Of a stretch of 52,582 nt of DNA, positions 32,196-40,457 are shown piece by piece. The translations under genes were made by a program, and so were the position numbers. The notes below the pieces were generated by a model, which was not told the origin of the DNA, did not search any database, and was given only the letters and a program-made list of their open reading frames with translations. Every line of letters begins with the position of its first letter. The stretch's first letter is position 1. Source of the stretch: a virus; the IMG/VR virus record IMGVR_UViG_3300042924_001928, positions 1 through 52,582 of that record. One strand, written 5' to 3'.

Positions 32196-34471
32196 GTCGA
32201 GTAGCCTCGTACGTCGCCCAGATCGGCGTTGACGATAACCTTACCAAGCTGATAGTCACCCCCGGAAACGTTGGACACAAACTTCATCCGAAGCTCCCGG
32301 CGCTGCTCACGCATGTCAATTTTCCCGGTAGTAGATGTGAAGGTGTACGGCCCGGTGATTTTGTCCTGCTCCTGAGCGTATGGACGACCCGTCACATAAA
32401 GCTCCATCTCCCCAGACTGAATGAAGTCAGGCTCAACGCGCTCAATGTGTAGCCAGCGGTTTTCGCCGATTGGAGAGGGTTGCGAGGGCCCTCCAGCCAC
32501 CCACCCAAGATCAGACGTCTCAAAGTAGCTCTCGATGGCCAAGACGTTTGTAAATGCCACAGCGTCTTTGCCAACCTCATGCTGCCAGAGGGTCACAAAC
32601 GTCATGGTTGAGTCAATCGTGATGGCAAAGTTTGACCCCGCCGGGATGGCCGCGGTAAGCGTGTCGCCAACGGTGTAGCCGGTACCTCGATCTGTGATGA
32701 CCACAGAAATAGCAACACCGCCAGAAATGATCACGGTTGCCTTTGCCCCGGTTCCGGTTCCGCCGGTCAGGCTAATGTAGGAATACGTACCGTCCGTGTA
32801 TCCAGTTCCCGCGTTGGCGATGCTGACGACGTTGACGCCTCCGGTGTAATTGGGCTCCCAACCGGCATTGATTGGGAACCGGAAAACCTGGGAGAAGTAC
32901 CCAGCGGAGCGGCGGGCTCCCAGGGCCGTTCCTGCGTCGTACCACGTGTTTTCTCGAATGTTGTAAACGATGGCGTCGTTGCACTCTTCCGAGTTGCCCC
33001 GAGGATAGAACCACCAGATCTCCCCGAAACGAGGCACCTTCGTGGCGTAAACCTTCTGGCGCTGCACGTAGTTCAGGTTGTCGAAGAACCAGTTCTGGTT
33101 CATCGGATTGGGGATTTCTTTGACCACGCCGTTGTACAGCAGGAATCGGTCAACGCCGCACCAGTAGTAAATGCCGTCGTATTCGATGATGGACTGAGCC
33201 GACAGGATCGATGACTGACTGCTGATGATGTCGTACCGCCAGAAGGTCGGCGCAGCAAAGTTCGGAGTTCCGGCAACACCCAGCGATTGAGGCGCGTAGG
33301 AGACGCGGATCAAGCTATCAAGGCTCCAGAACAGGCCGGAAGGCGAGTTTGAGCCGCCTCGGACAGGAAACCCTTGCACGATCTTTCCGGTGGCCACGTT
33401 GACTTCGTTTGCGTCCGCAGATACCCAGTCTTCCAGGTTTCCAGCGGCGCAGTTGCGAATCAGCCCGTCATTTCCGTACACAAACACATAAGGATGCAGC
33501 GCCACCACACCACCAGACACGGACACCTCATTGTCGAACGTGAGGGTCACATTGGTGCCGTTGGCCGTGGCGTTCTTGTCCAGGGTAAGCGTAGTTGTCG
33601 TAACCGATAGCACGCGAGTGTCGGCCGGAATACCAGGACCAGTTACCACTTGGCCAGCGCCAATGTTGGTGTTGATTGCTGACAAAGTTACCGTCGGAGA
33701 GCCACTGGTAATGGTTGCTGCCGTTTGAGTAAATACGCCAACAGGGTTCATGGTCGACCCGGAAAGAGGGCCTGCCAGAACGGGCGTGTTGATCTCACTA
33801 TCAATCTGCGACAAGTCCTGAGACGGATGCGCCAGCAGCAGGTTCTGCCCGGTTCCGGACGAATCCGTGAACGTGTCAAACTGCCACAGGTTGTTTTGGC
33901 TTGGCGTAAAACCGGTTGAGGTTGTGGCCACTCGAATTGAGAAGCCAGATCCTGTGCCGCCTATCAAAGAAGCGTCCGCTGTAAGCTGGTCGTAAAGCAG
34001 GTACCCGTAACCGCCGCCGGTGATCGTCACAGACGTCACCACGCCACCTGCGACAACAATAGTCGCAGACGCCCCAGATCCACCGCCAGACGTTACATAG
34101 GAAAGGGGAACGCCGGTGTAGGTTGCGTCTGTGTATGCCGATCCGCCCACTAGGTTGTTCACTGTCAAAACCGAACCACCAAAAGTGATATCGGTAATGC
34201 CCGATCCCGTTCCGTTGTCATCGATGGGGATCAGTTGCAGGCCGTCAGAGTACCCGTTGTAAACGTTGTTGAATGTGTTTCGGGGCACCACGAAGATGCC
34301 CCGAGAAGGTCCTGCCAGTGCGTCAGTGATCTGGCGGTATCCACCCATCTTACGAGGGCGACCGCGTTGAAAACGAACCCACCGACCGTCGACATAGAAC
34401 TCCTTGTCAAACAGAGTTCCATCCCGTTGAATACCGGGCTTAGTGTCGAGGGCAAAGACCTTCTTCGTCAT
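32192..34471 (-). CDS. Tail hub/stabilisation protein (P22 gp10-like) with inserted beta modules
   Basis: 759 residues. The N-terminus (KPGIQRDGTLFDKEFYVDGR, RFQRGRPRKMGGYR) is typical of gp10-like stabilisation proteins of uncultured podoviruses. The body is beta-rich with Trp/Tyr/Gly (IRNCAAGNLEDW, YYWCGVDRFLLYNG), as in a propeller. Three inserts stand out: glycine-rich sheet modules at ~110-182 and ~554-625 (GGGYGYLLYDQL; GTGYTVGDTLT) and an Ig-like one at ~250-312 (TSGSPTVTLS, GPGIPADTRV). The protein likely closes the channel below the gp4-like adaptor. Family call is from motifs and position. Confidence 0.65.
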   Translation of the reverse strand: MTKKVFALDTKPGIQRDGTLFDKEFYVDGRWVRFQRGRPRKMGGYRQITDALAGPSRGIFVVPRNTFNNVYNGYSDGLQLIPIDDNGTGSGITDITFGGSVLTVNNLVGGSAYTDATYTGVPLSYVTSGGGSGASATIVVAGGVVTSVTITGGGYGYLLYDQLTADASLIGGTGSGFSIRVATTSTGFTPSQNNLWQFDTFTDSSGTGQNLLLAHPSQDLSQIDSEINTPVLAGPLSGSTMNPVGVFTQTAATITSGSPTVTLSAINTNIGAGQVVTGPGIPADTRVLSVTTTTLTLDKNATANGTNVTLTFDNEVSVSGGVVALHPYVFVYGNDGLIRNCAAGNLEDWVSADANEVNVATGKIVQGFPVRGGSNSPSGLFWSLDSLIRVSYAPQSLGVAGTPNFAAPTFWRYDIISSQSSILSAQSIIEYDGIYYWCGVDRFLLYNGVVKEIPNPMNQNWFFDNLNYVQRQKVYATKVPRFGEIWWFYPRGNSEECNDAIVYNIRENTWYDAGTALGARRSAGYFSQVFRFPINAGWEPNYTGGVNVVSIANAGTGYTDGTYSYISLTGGTGTGAKATVIISGGVAISVVITDRGTGYTVGDTLTAAIPAGSNFAITIDSTMTFVTLWQHEVGKDAVAFTNVLAIESYFETSDLGWVAGGPSQPSPIGENRWLHIERVEPDFIQSGEMELYVTGRPYAQEQDKITGPYTFTSTTGKIDMREQRRELRMKFVSNVSGGDYQLGKVIVNADLGDVRGYST

Positions 34472-35808
34472 TAGAACGCCCCACCAGAAATTCCGCTAGT
34501 GAATGTGCCAGTGGTGCCGCTTACAGCACCGGTGAATGTTCCTGTCGTGCCGCTGACGGCGCCAGTGAATGTCCCGGTTGTTCCGCTAACAGCGCCGGTG
34601 AATGCCCCAGCGCCTGTCACCTGGATTCCTGTTGTCGTGATATCAGTGATCAAGTTGCCAAGGATCGAGACGCCAAATCGACCGGCGCCAGGACGGTAAA
34701 TACCGGTGTTGGTCTCAGAGGCAAAGCTCAGAGACGGAGATCCGGCGCTGCCGTTGATCAGCGTGAATGATGTGCCGCCAGCCTGGACCGTGTTGGCGTT
34801 GAAAAAGTTGGTGCCATCACAGATCAACGTGGCCTGACCAGAGGCCGGAACCGTAGCAGTAGCAGATCCACCGATACCGGTTGTAACGGTCAGGGTGTAG
34901 CCGCCTGCGCTCGTTTGATTCGAGATGACGTACAGGTTCACCACCGGAGGGAACGTGACCGTCACGTTTCCAGACAGCGTGCCGGTGTAGAACTGAATGG
35001 TGTTGGACGCCTCAGAAGCAGTCAGGGTGTACGCGCCGCTAGTGACGGGCTTGGTCAGTACGCCAAACTCAAACTCAGTGCTGGTGCCGTAGCCAATCGT
35101 CACATAAGACGTGCCCGTAGAGACGATAAAGGCCGACTCTCCCGGGGCAAAAGCCTTAGAGATAGAGCCATCAATCAGTTGGCCGCCGGTGGTCCCAAGC
35201 GTGACCGTTCCAGACCCGTTGTTCTTAAACAGAACGAACCAGTTGTCTCCGGTTGTAACGGCTGATGGGAGCGTTGCCGTCGTGAGGCCGCCAGTCCAGA
35301 TGTACGTCTGGGCACGATCCGCGACCGTAAAGGTATACCCGGCAATCAGCGACTGTGTGGGATGGCTCTGATTGAGAGTTGCACCAGACGCCAAAAGGCC
35401 ATAACCGGCAAGAGTTGCCGCGTCAGCATTTGAAGTTCCAACGCCAAAGGCAATGTTGCTCCAGGTGCCTTGCTCGTTGTTGTTAGAGGTGATGTAGATG
35501 TATTTGGCTTCACCAGCGGCAACCGTGATGATCGTGTTGGTGCCAGCGTAGTCCTTGACCGTAAACGTGTTGGCGCCGACGTTGCGAATCAGCGCGTCGT
35601 TTCCGACGGACGACTGATTGGCGGGGGGCATCCAAAGAGACAAGCCTCCCGCGGAGGCTGTCACGTTCATGATTCGAGCGGCGACGTTATCTGTTGCGTT
35701 ACCGTTAATTGGCCACTCCAACTGAGTGTTGGCCGCTAGGGTGACCGCTCGAAACGATACGTCGGTTGGTTGAACAACGTTTCCGGTAAATGGCGAGTTG
35801 TAGCTCAT
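34471..35808 (-). CDS. Tail fibre/tail-tip protein with tandem FTGAVSGTT repeats
   Basis: 445 residues, beta-rich (Thr, Gly, Ser, Val), with no enzymatic motif. Starts MSYNSPFTGNVVQPTDVSF. Repeated short strands run to ~370, then three tandem 11-residue units (FTGAVSGTTGT) and the end TSGISGGAF. Such collagen-like or beta-helical ends are usual for trimeric fibre shafts. The same C-terminal tag ends the 1,032-residue fibre. Lies between the adaptor and stabilisation genes, so it may attach at the tail hub. Overlaps the gp10-like gene by one base. Confidence 0.6.
   Translation of the reverse strand: MSYNSPFTGNVVQPTDVSFRAVTLAANTQLEWPINGNATDNVAARIMNVTASAGGLSLWMPPANQSSVGNDALIRNVGANTFTVKDYAGTNTIITVAAGEAKYIYITSNNNEQGTWSNIAFGVGTSNADAATLAGYGLLASGATLNQSHPTQSLIAGYTFTVADRAQTYIWTGGLTTATLPSAVTTGDNWFVLFKNNGSGTVTLGTTGGQLIDGSISKAFAPGESAFIVSTGTSYVTIGYGTSTEFEFGVLTKPVTSGAYTLTASEASNTIQFYTGTLSGNVTVTFPPVVNLYVISNQTSAGGYTLTVTTGIGGSATATVPASGQATLICDGTNFFNANTVQAGGTSFTLINGSAGSPSLSFASETNTGIYRPGAGRFGVSILGNLITDITTTGIQVTGAGAFTGAVSGTTGTFTGAVSGTTGTFTGAVSGTTGTFTSGISGGAF
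34500..34611. repeat. 33-bp tandem repeat in fibre gene
   Basis: Three full 33-bp units and a partial fourth, each beginning gtgaatgt on the given strand and encoding GAVSGTTGTFT. Units differ mostly at third codon positions, so protein identity is kept while DNA has drifted. Confidence 0.85.
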
Positions 35809-35817
35809 GTCGTGTCC

Positions 35818-36453
35818 TTAGGAATCCACAGCGATTGCCTGACGGTCAGCCACGCGCAACTTGTCCTCGGCCATCAAGGTTTGCATGATGGCTTCGTACT
35901 GCTGCTGCCACATCGGGATGCGGTCGTCGTTCTTGAGGAACGGCATGGCCTGCAACAGGGTGCCGTATAGCAGCGCCTGAGGGGCGTAAATGGTGAACCA
36001 GTTGGTCTGGTTGGCCGACTCCAGCGGCTGGATGCGCTCGTAGTACAGGACCTCGAAGTTATAGGCGGCGTTCGGAGTAGGTGCCACCATCCAGTGCGTG
36101 TAGTCGTAATCGCAATAAAACTTTGGCACATCCTCAGAGGCGGGATCTGGCCAATACTCACGCAGATACTCGTATTTGCGAAGCAGCACCGGATATCTCT
36201 TACCGGCCACCGTGATATTCATAGACACGGTTTTGTGCCAGCGAGCGGGCTTATCGATGATGTTGGTGCCCTGAACCATGGCGCTGGTCTGCACCGTCAG
36301 GTTACCGAGAAACTTGATCTGGCTGGCAATAACCTGCTCGGCCAGCATGATGAACAGAGGGATCTTTTCGAGGGTGGCTTGGTCCGTGCGCTCCAGGTAG
36401 GTGCGAACGTTCTCTACCAAGCTGTCATAGGTCATTACGGCCGCAGCAGTCAT
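35818..36453 (-). CDS. Head-to-tail adaptor (P22 gp4-like)
   Basis: 211 residues from the ATG that overlaps the upstream stop (TGATG), with AAGG seven bases before it. Typical features: MTYDSLVENVRTYLERTDQ at the start, a helical LPLF-type segment (IPLFIMLAEQVIASQIKFLG), then strands with HKTVSMNITVAGKRYPVLLR, FYCDYDYTHWMVAPTP, FEVLYYERI, and C-terminal helices. P22 gp4 binds below the portal ring. The connector protein at 47,985-49,055 has a related layout, so the two may act as sequential adaptors. Confidence 0.7.
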   Translation of the reverse strand: MTAAAVMTYDSLVENVRTYLERTDQATLEKIPLFIMLAEQVIASQIKFLGNLTVQTSAMVQGTNIIDKPARWHKTVSMNITVAGKRYPVLLRKYEYLREYWPDPASEDVPKFYCDYDYTHWMVAPTPNAAYNFEVLYYERIQPLESANQTNWFTIYAPQALLYGTLLQAMPFLKNDDRIPMWQQQYEAIMQTLMAEDKLRVADRQAIAVDS

Positions 36454-36845
36454 CACCACACCTTCTTCTTGATCGACTCAGGCTGGGGTACGTACTGTTT
36501 CCCTTGCCTCAAACCCTCTCGCTTGGCTCTGGTAGTTGCCGCGTATTCCGAAGGTGTTAGCTTCTCTCTTGCTGCTTTGGGCAAGTACCTTTCGCCAGTA
36601 GCTTTAGGACCCTGAGTGGATGGCTTCCCAGATTTTGTACCCCAATCTTCCTGCGTCCACTTTGAGAGTGAATTATCGGCCTTTTTAGGCCCTTTGTAAC
36701 CTCCCCCAGAAGACTTGTACTTCTGAGTTGCAAGTTGAGCCTTGCGTGCGCTCCACTGCCCTGGTTTTCCACCCTTATCGGAGGCTTTGACCTGAGAAAC
36801 TATTCGCTTCCACTTGGCCGGATCTGACTTGGTCGCTGAACTCAT
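36453..36845 (-). CDS. DUF5872-type basic protein
   Basis: 130 residues, strongly basic. It has KGGKPGQWSARKAQLATQKY, GGGYKGPKKADNSLSKWTQE, then ATGERYLPKAAREKLTPSEY and KREGLRQGKQYVPQP, the order of the DUF5872 family, seen in large-virus and phage proteins. Function unknown; Lys/Arg/Gly content suits DNA or capsid-interior binding. Overlaps the adaptor start. Confidence 0.75.
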   Translation of the reverse strand: MSSATKSDPAKWKRIVSQVKASDKGGKPGQWSARKAQLATQKYKSSGGGYKGPKKADNSLSKWTQEDWGTKSGKPSTQGPKATGERYLPKAAREKLTPSEYAATTRAKREGLRQGKQYVPQPESIKKKVW

Positions 36846-36848
36846 GAT

Positions 36849-37331
36849 TTATCCCATCAGTTGAATTTCGGCCTGTCGGCGTTTGACCAGCCCAGGCAGC
36901 ACCTTGCCACCACCGCGGACCCAGAGCTTTAGCTGCTCTTTGGCGCCATCCCAGTCTTGGGCGTTGATCTTGCGCTTGAGGGTAGAAGTCTGCAACCGGC
37001 CGACTCCCAGGTTGTAGGCAAAGTCCACGATTGCGTTGAACTTGGCCCAATCATTGGTTGTCATGGCCAGGGATAGCAAGATTGGGCATTGACGCACCAC
37101 GCCAGGGGCGTACGTGTGCAGCAGTTCGAGCTTGAGCCACTGCTCGGCCGTCTCTTTGGTGATTGGAGGATCACTCATGGACACCTTCTTGCCGTCAGGA
37201 CGAAAAACGGTGCCATACCCCTGCGTGGGGAACCCAGCCGGACAGATATAAGGGTAAACCAAGCCGTTGGCGTCGAGCCTGCACAAGCCCTCAAACCGAC
37301 GGCAAAGCTCTTCGGCCAGACTTAGGTTCAT
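36849..37331 (-). CDS. Endolysin, GH24 lysozyme-type muramidase
   Basis: 160 residues. FEGLCRLDANGLVYPYICPAG holds the catalytic Glu14 of the RFEG motif; then FPTQGYGTVF matches the T(I/Q)GYG strand with its conserved Thr. ITKETAEQWL and IVDFAYNLGVGRLQTSTLK are the usual C-terminal helices. The length matches T4 lysozyme (164). There is no signal-anchor sequence, so it needs holin, which the next gene supplies. It cuts the peptidoglycan glycan strand at lysis. Confidence 0.88.
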   Translation of the reverse strand: MNLSLAEELCRRFEGLCRLDANGLVYPYICPAGFPTQGYGTVFRPDGKKVSMSDPPITKETAEQWLKLELLHTYAPGVVRQCPILLSLAMTTNDWAKFNAIVDFAYNLGVGRLQTSTLKRKINAQDWDGAKEQLKLWVRGGGKVLPGLVKRRQAEIQLMG

Positions 37332-37822
37332 AGGCCCCGCTGCTTGAGGGTGCGGTCAAGGAACCAGTAGTTGATAGTCCCAGACACCAGCGCCATAAAG
37401 TCAGCCGTCATCATGGTGTTGAAGACTTCACGCGGCTCGGCGCCCGATAGCCATGCATTCCAGGCAAACCACAGGTGCACGAAGGACCACAAAAGGATCA
37501 CCCAGTAGGTCACCACCGGCCGCACAGAGGCAGAAAGTGCCGCAGCCCATCCACCGGCGGCCTTGGCCATCTCCGCCTGCTGGTTGATTGCTGCATTAAA
37601 GGCATCCATGACGCCAACATCGATGGCCGCATCCCTGGCGGCGCCGATTTCAGCCAATTTCTGCTGGCCGCGGATCTGCTCCAGGTCACACTGACGTTGG
37701 AACATCAAAAGTTCGTGCTGGCGCTCGTTTTTCTTGTCAAAAAACTTCAAAACCTCAGGAGCTAAACGAAAAATGCCCCCAAGAAGGGAGCCAAAGATGC
37801 CGCCGCTGAATAGTTCCAACAT
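37328..37822 (-). CDS. Holin, three-span (GTA/3TM type)
   Basis: 164 residues. A hydrophobic N-terminus (GGIFGSLLGGIFRLAPEVL), then a charged coiled coil (~28-80), then two spans in a Trp-rich C-terminal half (VRPVVTYWVILLWSFVHLWFAWNAWL; MALVSGTINYWF). The ASVRPVVTYW and final YWF fit the 3TM holin family. Overlaps the endolysin gene by 4 bp. It would release the lysozyme to the periplasm. Confidence 0.8.
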   Translation of the reverse strand: MLELFSGGIFGSLLGGIFRLAPEVLKFFDKKNERQHELLMFQRQCDLEQIRGQQKLAEIGAARDAAIDVGVMDAFNAAINQQAEMAKAAGGWAAALSASVRPVVTYWVILLWSFVHLWFAWNAWLSGAEPREVFNTMMTADFMALVSGTINYWFLDRTLKQRGL

Positions 37823-37824
37823 GA

Positions 37825-38241
37825 TCAGTCCCTTCTAGCCGTTACCGTATCAGCGCCCTTGGTGACCGTGACCTTATCGCCAACCACGTCCACCCGCATA
37901 GGCAGTTCTTCCTTGTCGAGCTTGTCGAGCTTGTCAATCAAGTGCTTGATCACTTCAAACTCTGGCTTCTCCTGCTTTGGAGATGCTCCAGCGATCCCGT
38001 TGAGCATCGAGATCAGGGCGGTGAGTGCAGCGCCCAGGAGGCCCATTACGGCCGCGATCTTCGACTCTTCAAGGTATAGGCTGGCTATAACACCGATCAC
38101 AACAATCGCTGTGATATAGGCAAGGCCATGCTTGCCAATAGCCTTCCCGGCCACTTCCTTGGCGGTGCTTTCGGCCTCCAGGCGGTTTAGTTCAGCCTTG
38201 GCCTGGGCCCTGAATACGGCAAGCTCGTTACGGTCCATCAT
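37825..38241 (-). CDS. Small membrane protein of lysis cassette (holin/antiholin-like)
   Basis: 138 residues. Charged N-terminal helix, two adjacent hydrophobic segments (GLAYITAIVVIGVIASLYL and IAAVMGLLGAALTALISML) and a basic/acidic C-terminal tail with strand-like DKVTVTKGADTVTA. It sits beside the 3TM holin, with one-residue dual Met start. Could be a second holin or an antiholin; spanins of Rz/Rz1 type are not apparent here. Confidence 0.55.
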   Translation of the reverse strand: MMDRNELAVFRAQAKAELNRLEAESTAKEVAGKAIGKHGLAYITAIVVIGVIASLYLEESKIAAVMGLLGAALTALISMLNGIAGASPKQEKPEFEVIKHLIDKLDKLDKEELPMRVDVVGDKVTVTKGADTVTARRD

Positions 38242-38477
38242 TGCCCCCTATGGAAAAGGTTGGCAAGGTACCCAACGGCAGAGGAGATAGCAGACACCAG
38301 GACCATGCCAGCCCAGAATCCACCCTTGCCCTGATTGGCAAGCCCCACAAGCTGGTCAAGCTGGTGCTCCATCTTGTCCATCTTCTTGCTCATGTCGTCA
38401 AAACGGCGCTCGTAGTCCTGGACCTTCTGCCACAGAACCCCGTAGCGCACGGGATCGATGTCATTGCCCATGATCAA
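38238..38477 (-). CDS. Coiled-coil plus membrane-anchor protein of lysis cassette
   Basis: 79 residues. The TTG at 38,475-38,477 overlaps the previous stop (TTGA) and has GAGGGG six bases upstream; an ATG two codons in has no such spacing, so I favour the TTG. A coiled coil (DDMSKKMDKMEHQLDQLVGL) is followed by one C-terminal span (FWAGMVLVSAISSAVGYLANLF). This resembles XhlA-type lysis accessory proteins. Topology and role are inferred. Confidence 0.6.
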   Translation of the reverse strand: MIMGNDIDPVRYGVLWQKVQDYERRFDDMSKKMDKMEHQLDQLVGLANQGKGGFWAGMVLVSAISSAVGYLANLFHRGQ

Positions 38478-38647
38478 TCGAATCCCCTCAAGGTCTTGGC
38501 CAAGGACTTGCGCTTCTTCATCAAAGGGGAATCCGACTCTTTGATGGCCAGTTTCTTGACCGGAATCTTTTTTCCCTCTTCGACGCCCAGAGCCTTACGA
38601 AGCGACCCCGGCTTCTTGATTGCTTCCTTGATCCACTGCTTGGCCAT
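38474..38647 (-). CDS. 57-residue basic protein with KKPGSLRKALG motif
   Basis: Starts at the ATG at 38,645-38,647 with AGGAG six bases upstream; its stop overlaps the TTG of the next gene. Sequence is very basic: MAKQWIKEAIKKPGSLRKAL, VEEGKKIPVKKLA, MKKRKSLAKTLRGF. KPG-S/A-L-x-x-x-LG-x-x-x-GKKIP is a short motif that recurs in many phage virion proteins. Function unknown. Its first 53 bp lie inside the preceding gene in another frame. Confidence 0.65.
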   Translation of the reverse strand: MAKQWIKEAIKKPGSLRKALGVEEGKKIPVKKLAIKESDSPLMKKRKSLAKTLRGFD

Positions 38648-38795
38648 TCTGCTCTCCTTGTGCTGTCAATTGGGCCTCGGCTTGCGTCTTGACCTTCATA
38701 GCAACAGGGAAGGCTCCTGACTTGGTGGGCAACTCACTCAAGCCTGAGAGTATGAGTTGCACCTCTTCTATTGTTAGGTTTTGAAGTGTGATCAT
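38595..38795 (-). CDS. Small unknown protein overlapping the basic protein gene
   Basis: 66 residues from ATG at 38,793-38,795 (an upstream TTG is possible). TLQNLTIEEVQLILSGLSEL, PTKSGAFPVAMKVKTQAEAQ is a helical pattern common in phage small proteins of unknown function. The C-terminal 17 residues are encoded over the start of the next gene in a different frame and look unstructured. Confidence 0.55.
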   Translation of the reverse strand: MITLQNLTIEEVQLILSGLSELPTKSGAFPVAMKVKTQAEAQLTAQGEQNGQAVDQGSNQEAGVAS

Positions 38796-38815
38796 CCGCG
38801 ACTCACTCAATTCAT

Positions 38816-39112
38816 TTATTCACTTAGAACCAAAATTACTGATGTTGGCGTTTTATTGACAAACGTGTAGTAATTCTGATTGTTTATAGAAATTTTTTCA
38901 TTTTGACTCAAATCTTGAACATAGTTTTCAAGATCTTTGCCTTCCTTTACGGACACAGAGCCCTCAACAATATGAACTGTATTTGTAGAAGTTGGCGTAT
39001 TTGGATCTGAAACTCCGCCGATACCAAAGAATTCCCCAACACCATCCACCTTAACAGCCATGAAAATATTGCTGTGTTCAGGAAAGGCTCGCTTGTCTAA
39101 TAAGTGAATCAT
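38816..39112 (-). CDS. Small AT-rich unknown protein by the fibre block
   Basis: 98 residues, strand-rich: NIFMAVKVDGVGEFFGIGG, TVHIVEGSVSVKEG, and an end with YYTFVNKTPTSVILVLSE. Codon use is visibly more AT-rich than in the lysis genes. It precedes the beta-propeller-like gene by 9 bp. Function unknown; a tail-tip accessory is plausible by location. Confidence 0.6.
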   Translation of the reverse strand: MIHLLDKRAFPEHSNIFMAVKVDGVGEFFGIGGVSDPNTPTSTNTVHIVEGSVSVKEGKDLENYVQDLSQNEKISINNQNYYTFVNKTPTSVILVLSE

Positions 39113-39121
39113 TTTTTTCCC

Positions 39122-40447
39122 TTAAATAGACGTTACTGACAGACCGCTAACATTCGTAACAGTCCAGTTGTTGTAGCTAGTTGGCTGCGACAGCGTTCTT
39201 GCATTGTTTCCGCCCAAGCTGCTGGTTGATTGAGCGCCTATATTTGTGATGTTGTAGCTTGATCCAGGTGCACTGTAGTTAACAGTGAAAGAACCCACTG
39301 AATATGATCCAGTCTTGGTTCCGTCCACGGGAACTTTGTTTGGGCCGCCGCCAATGTTGAGGTAAGAGAGCCCGTAATCTTGGTACTGCGCTGACATTGC
39401 CAGTCCGGTCGGCGTAAGAGCAAGATCTCTTTGATAGAAATACTTTGTTTGACCAAGTCTGGTCAAAGTAAATTCTCTGTTAACCAGAGGAGCGCCAGTG
39501 CTTATGCCTGTATCTGTTTTAATCCATGCGCTTTTAGTGCTTCCATCCCCGCCGACCCAATATACATTTTGGAAGGCAGAATCCACTAAAACATTTTTAA
39601 CATCCACAAATCCAGAAGTAATTTGTCGTCCAATGTTTCCAACAGGATCTGTGGTTCCAACGCCGTACCTTAGCAAATATGCCCAGTTGTTTGACACCAC
39701 TCCAAGGTAAATCACTCCTCCGCCAACCCACATCCCACCGGGAGACCAATTGCTACTTCCAATTACACGGCTATAAATTAGCGTTCCACTAGAGCTAAAC
39801 CTCTGAATAAGAGAATAAACACCAGCTATGCCAAATGTATATATCTCTCCGGCGCTCTCGGACATGTACTGCACTTGACCAAAATTACTGCTGTTTTCCC
39901 ACTGGTTTGCCCAGTCAATTTGGTTTGTTGAGAGGTTGTACTTTAAGACGTAGAAGCCATTAAACCCGCTGCGTCTTGACCCGATGTAAATGGCAGACTC
40001 ATCCGACGCCAACAGCGCGGCTGTTGCGTTCATGTCGGCGGTTCCATTCTGGTACTGAGATATCAAAGCCCCAGAACTGTTTAATTTAAGGACGTAAAAA
40101 TATGTATTTGTTTTGGTGACAACGTACAGGTTTGTTCCTGCGCTATTTATCAAAATATTGACGCTGTCGACAGATCCGCCAGCGGGATCTTCGTATTGTT
40201 TAAAAAACAACGTCTCGCCAGAGGGAGACATTTTGACAATACAAAAACCGCTCGGGCTTGATCGGCGATAGACTTGGTACACGTTTCCAGAAGCATCGGA
40301 AACAATAGATTTGCAGTATGAACCTACGACAACGTCACTGCTCTGAGAGTTTAAGTCGTATAAACCAAGATAAAACTTTTCCGAAACGCCGCCGCCAAAG
40401 CCAAAGCCTCTCGCAGACGCAGCCCCTCGTGTACCAAGCATTGGCAT
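39122..40447 (-). CDS. Beta-propeller-like tail protein, candidate receptor-binding protein
   Basis: 441 residues, AT-rich gene. The N-terminal 20 residues (MLGTRGAASARGFGFGGG) look like a conserved attachment peptide of phage tail-tip proteins. The body contains several ~50-residue blade-like repeats with GNVYQVYRR, GTNLYVVTKT, ESAIYIGSRR, GEIYTFGIAG and VIYLGVVSN, each followed by YVLKLNSSGALI-like strands. The last ~80 residues are Ser/Thr/Gly/Asn-rich. A propeller lectin-type receptor binder fits; no enzymatic motif is seen. Confidence 0.6.
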   Translation of the reverse strand: MPMLGTRGAASARGFGFGGGVSEKFYLGLYDLNSQSSDVVVGSYCKSIVSDASGNVYQVYRRSSPSGFCIVKMSPSGETLFFKQYEDPAGGSVDSVNILINSAGTNLYVVTKTNTYFYVLKLNSSGALISQYQNGTADMNATAALLASDESAIYIGSRRSGFNGFYVLKYNLSTNQIDWANQWENSSNFGQVQYMSESAGEIYTFGIAGVYSLIQRFSSSGTLIYSRVIGSSNWSPGGMWVGGGVIYLGVVSNNWAYLLRYGVGTTDPVGNIGRQITSGFVDVKNVLVDSAFQNVYWVGGDGSTKSAWIKTDTGISTGAPLVNREFTLTRLGQTKYFYQRDLALTPTGLAMSAQYQDYGLSYLNIGGGPNKVPVDGTKTGSYSVGSFTVNYSAPGSSYNITNIGAQSTSSLGGNNARTLSQPTSYNNWTVTNVSGLSVTSI

Positions 40448-40457
40448 CGCTTACTCC

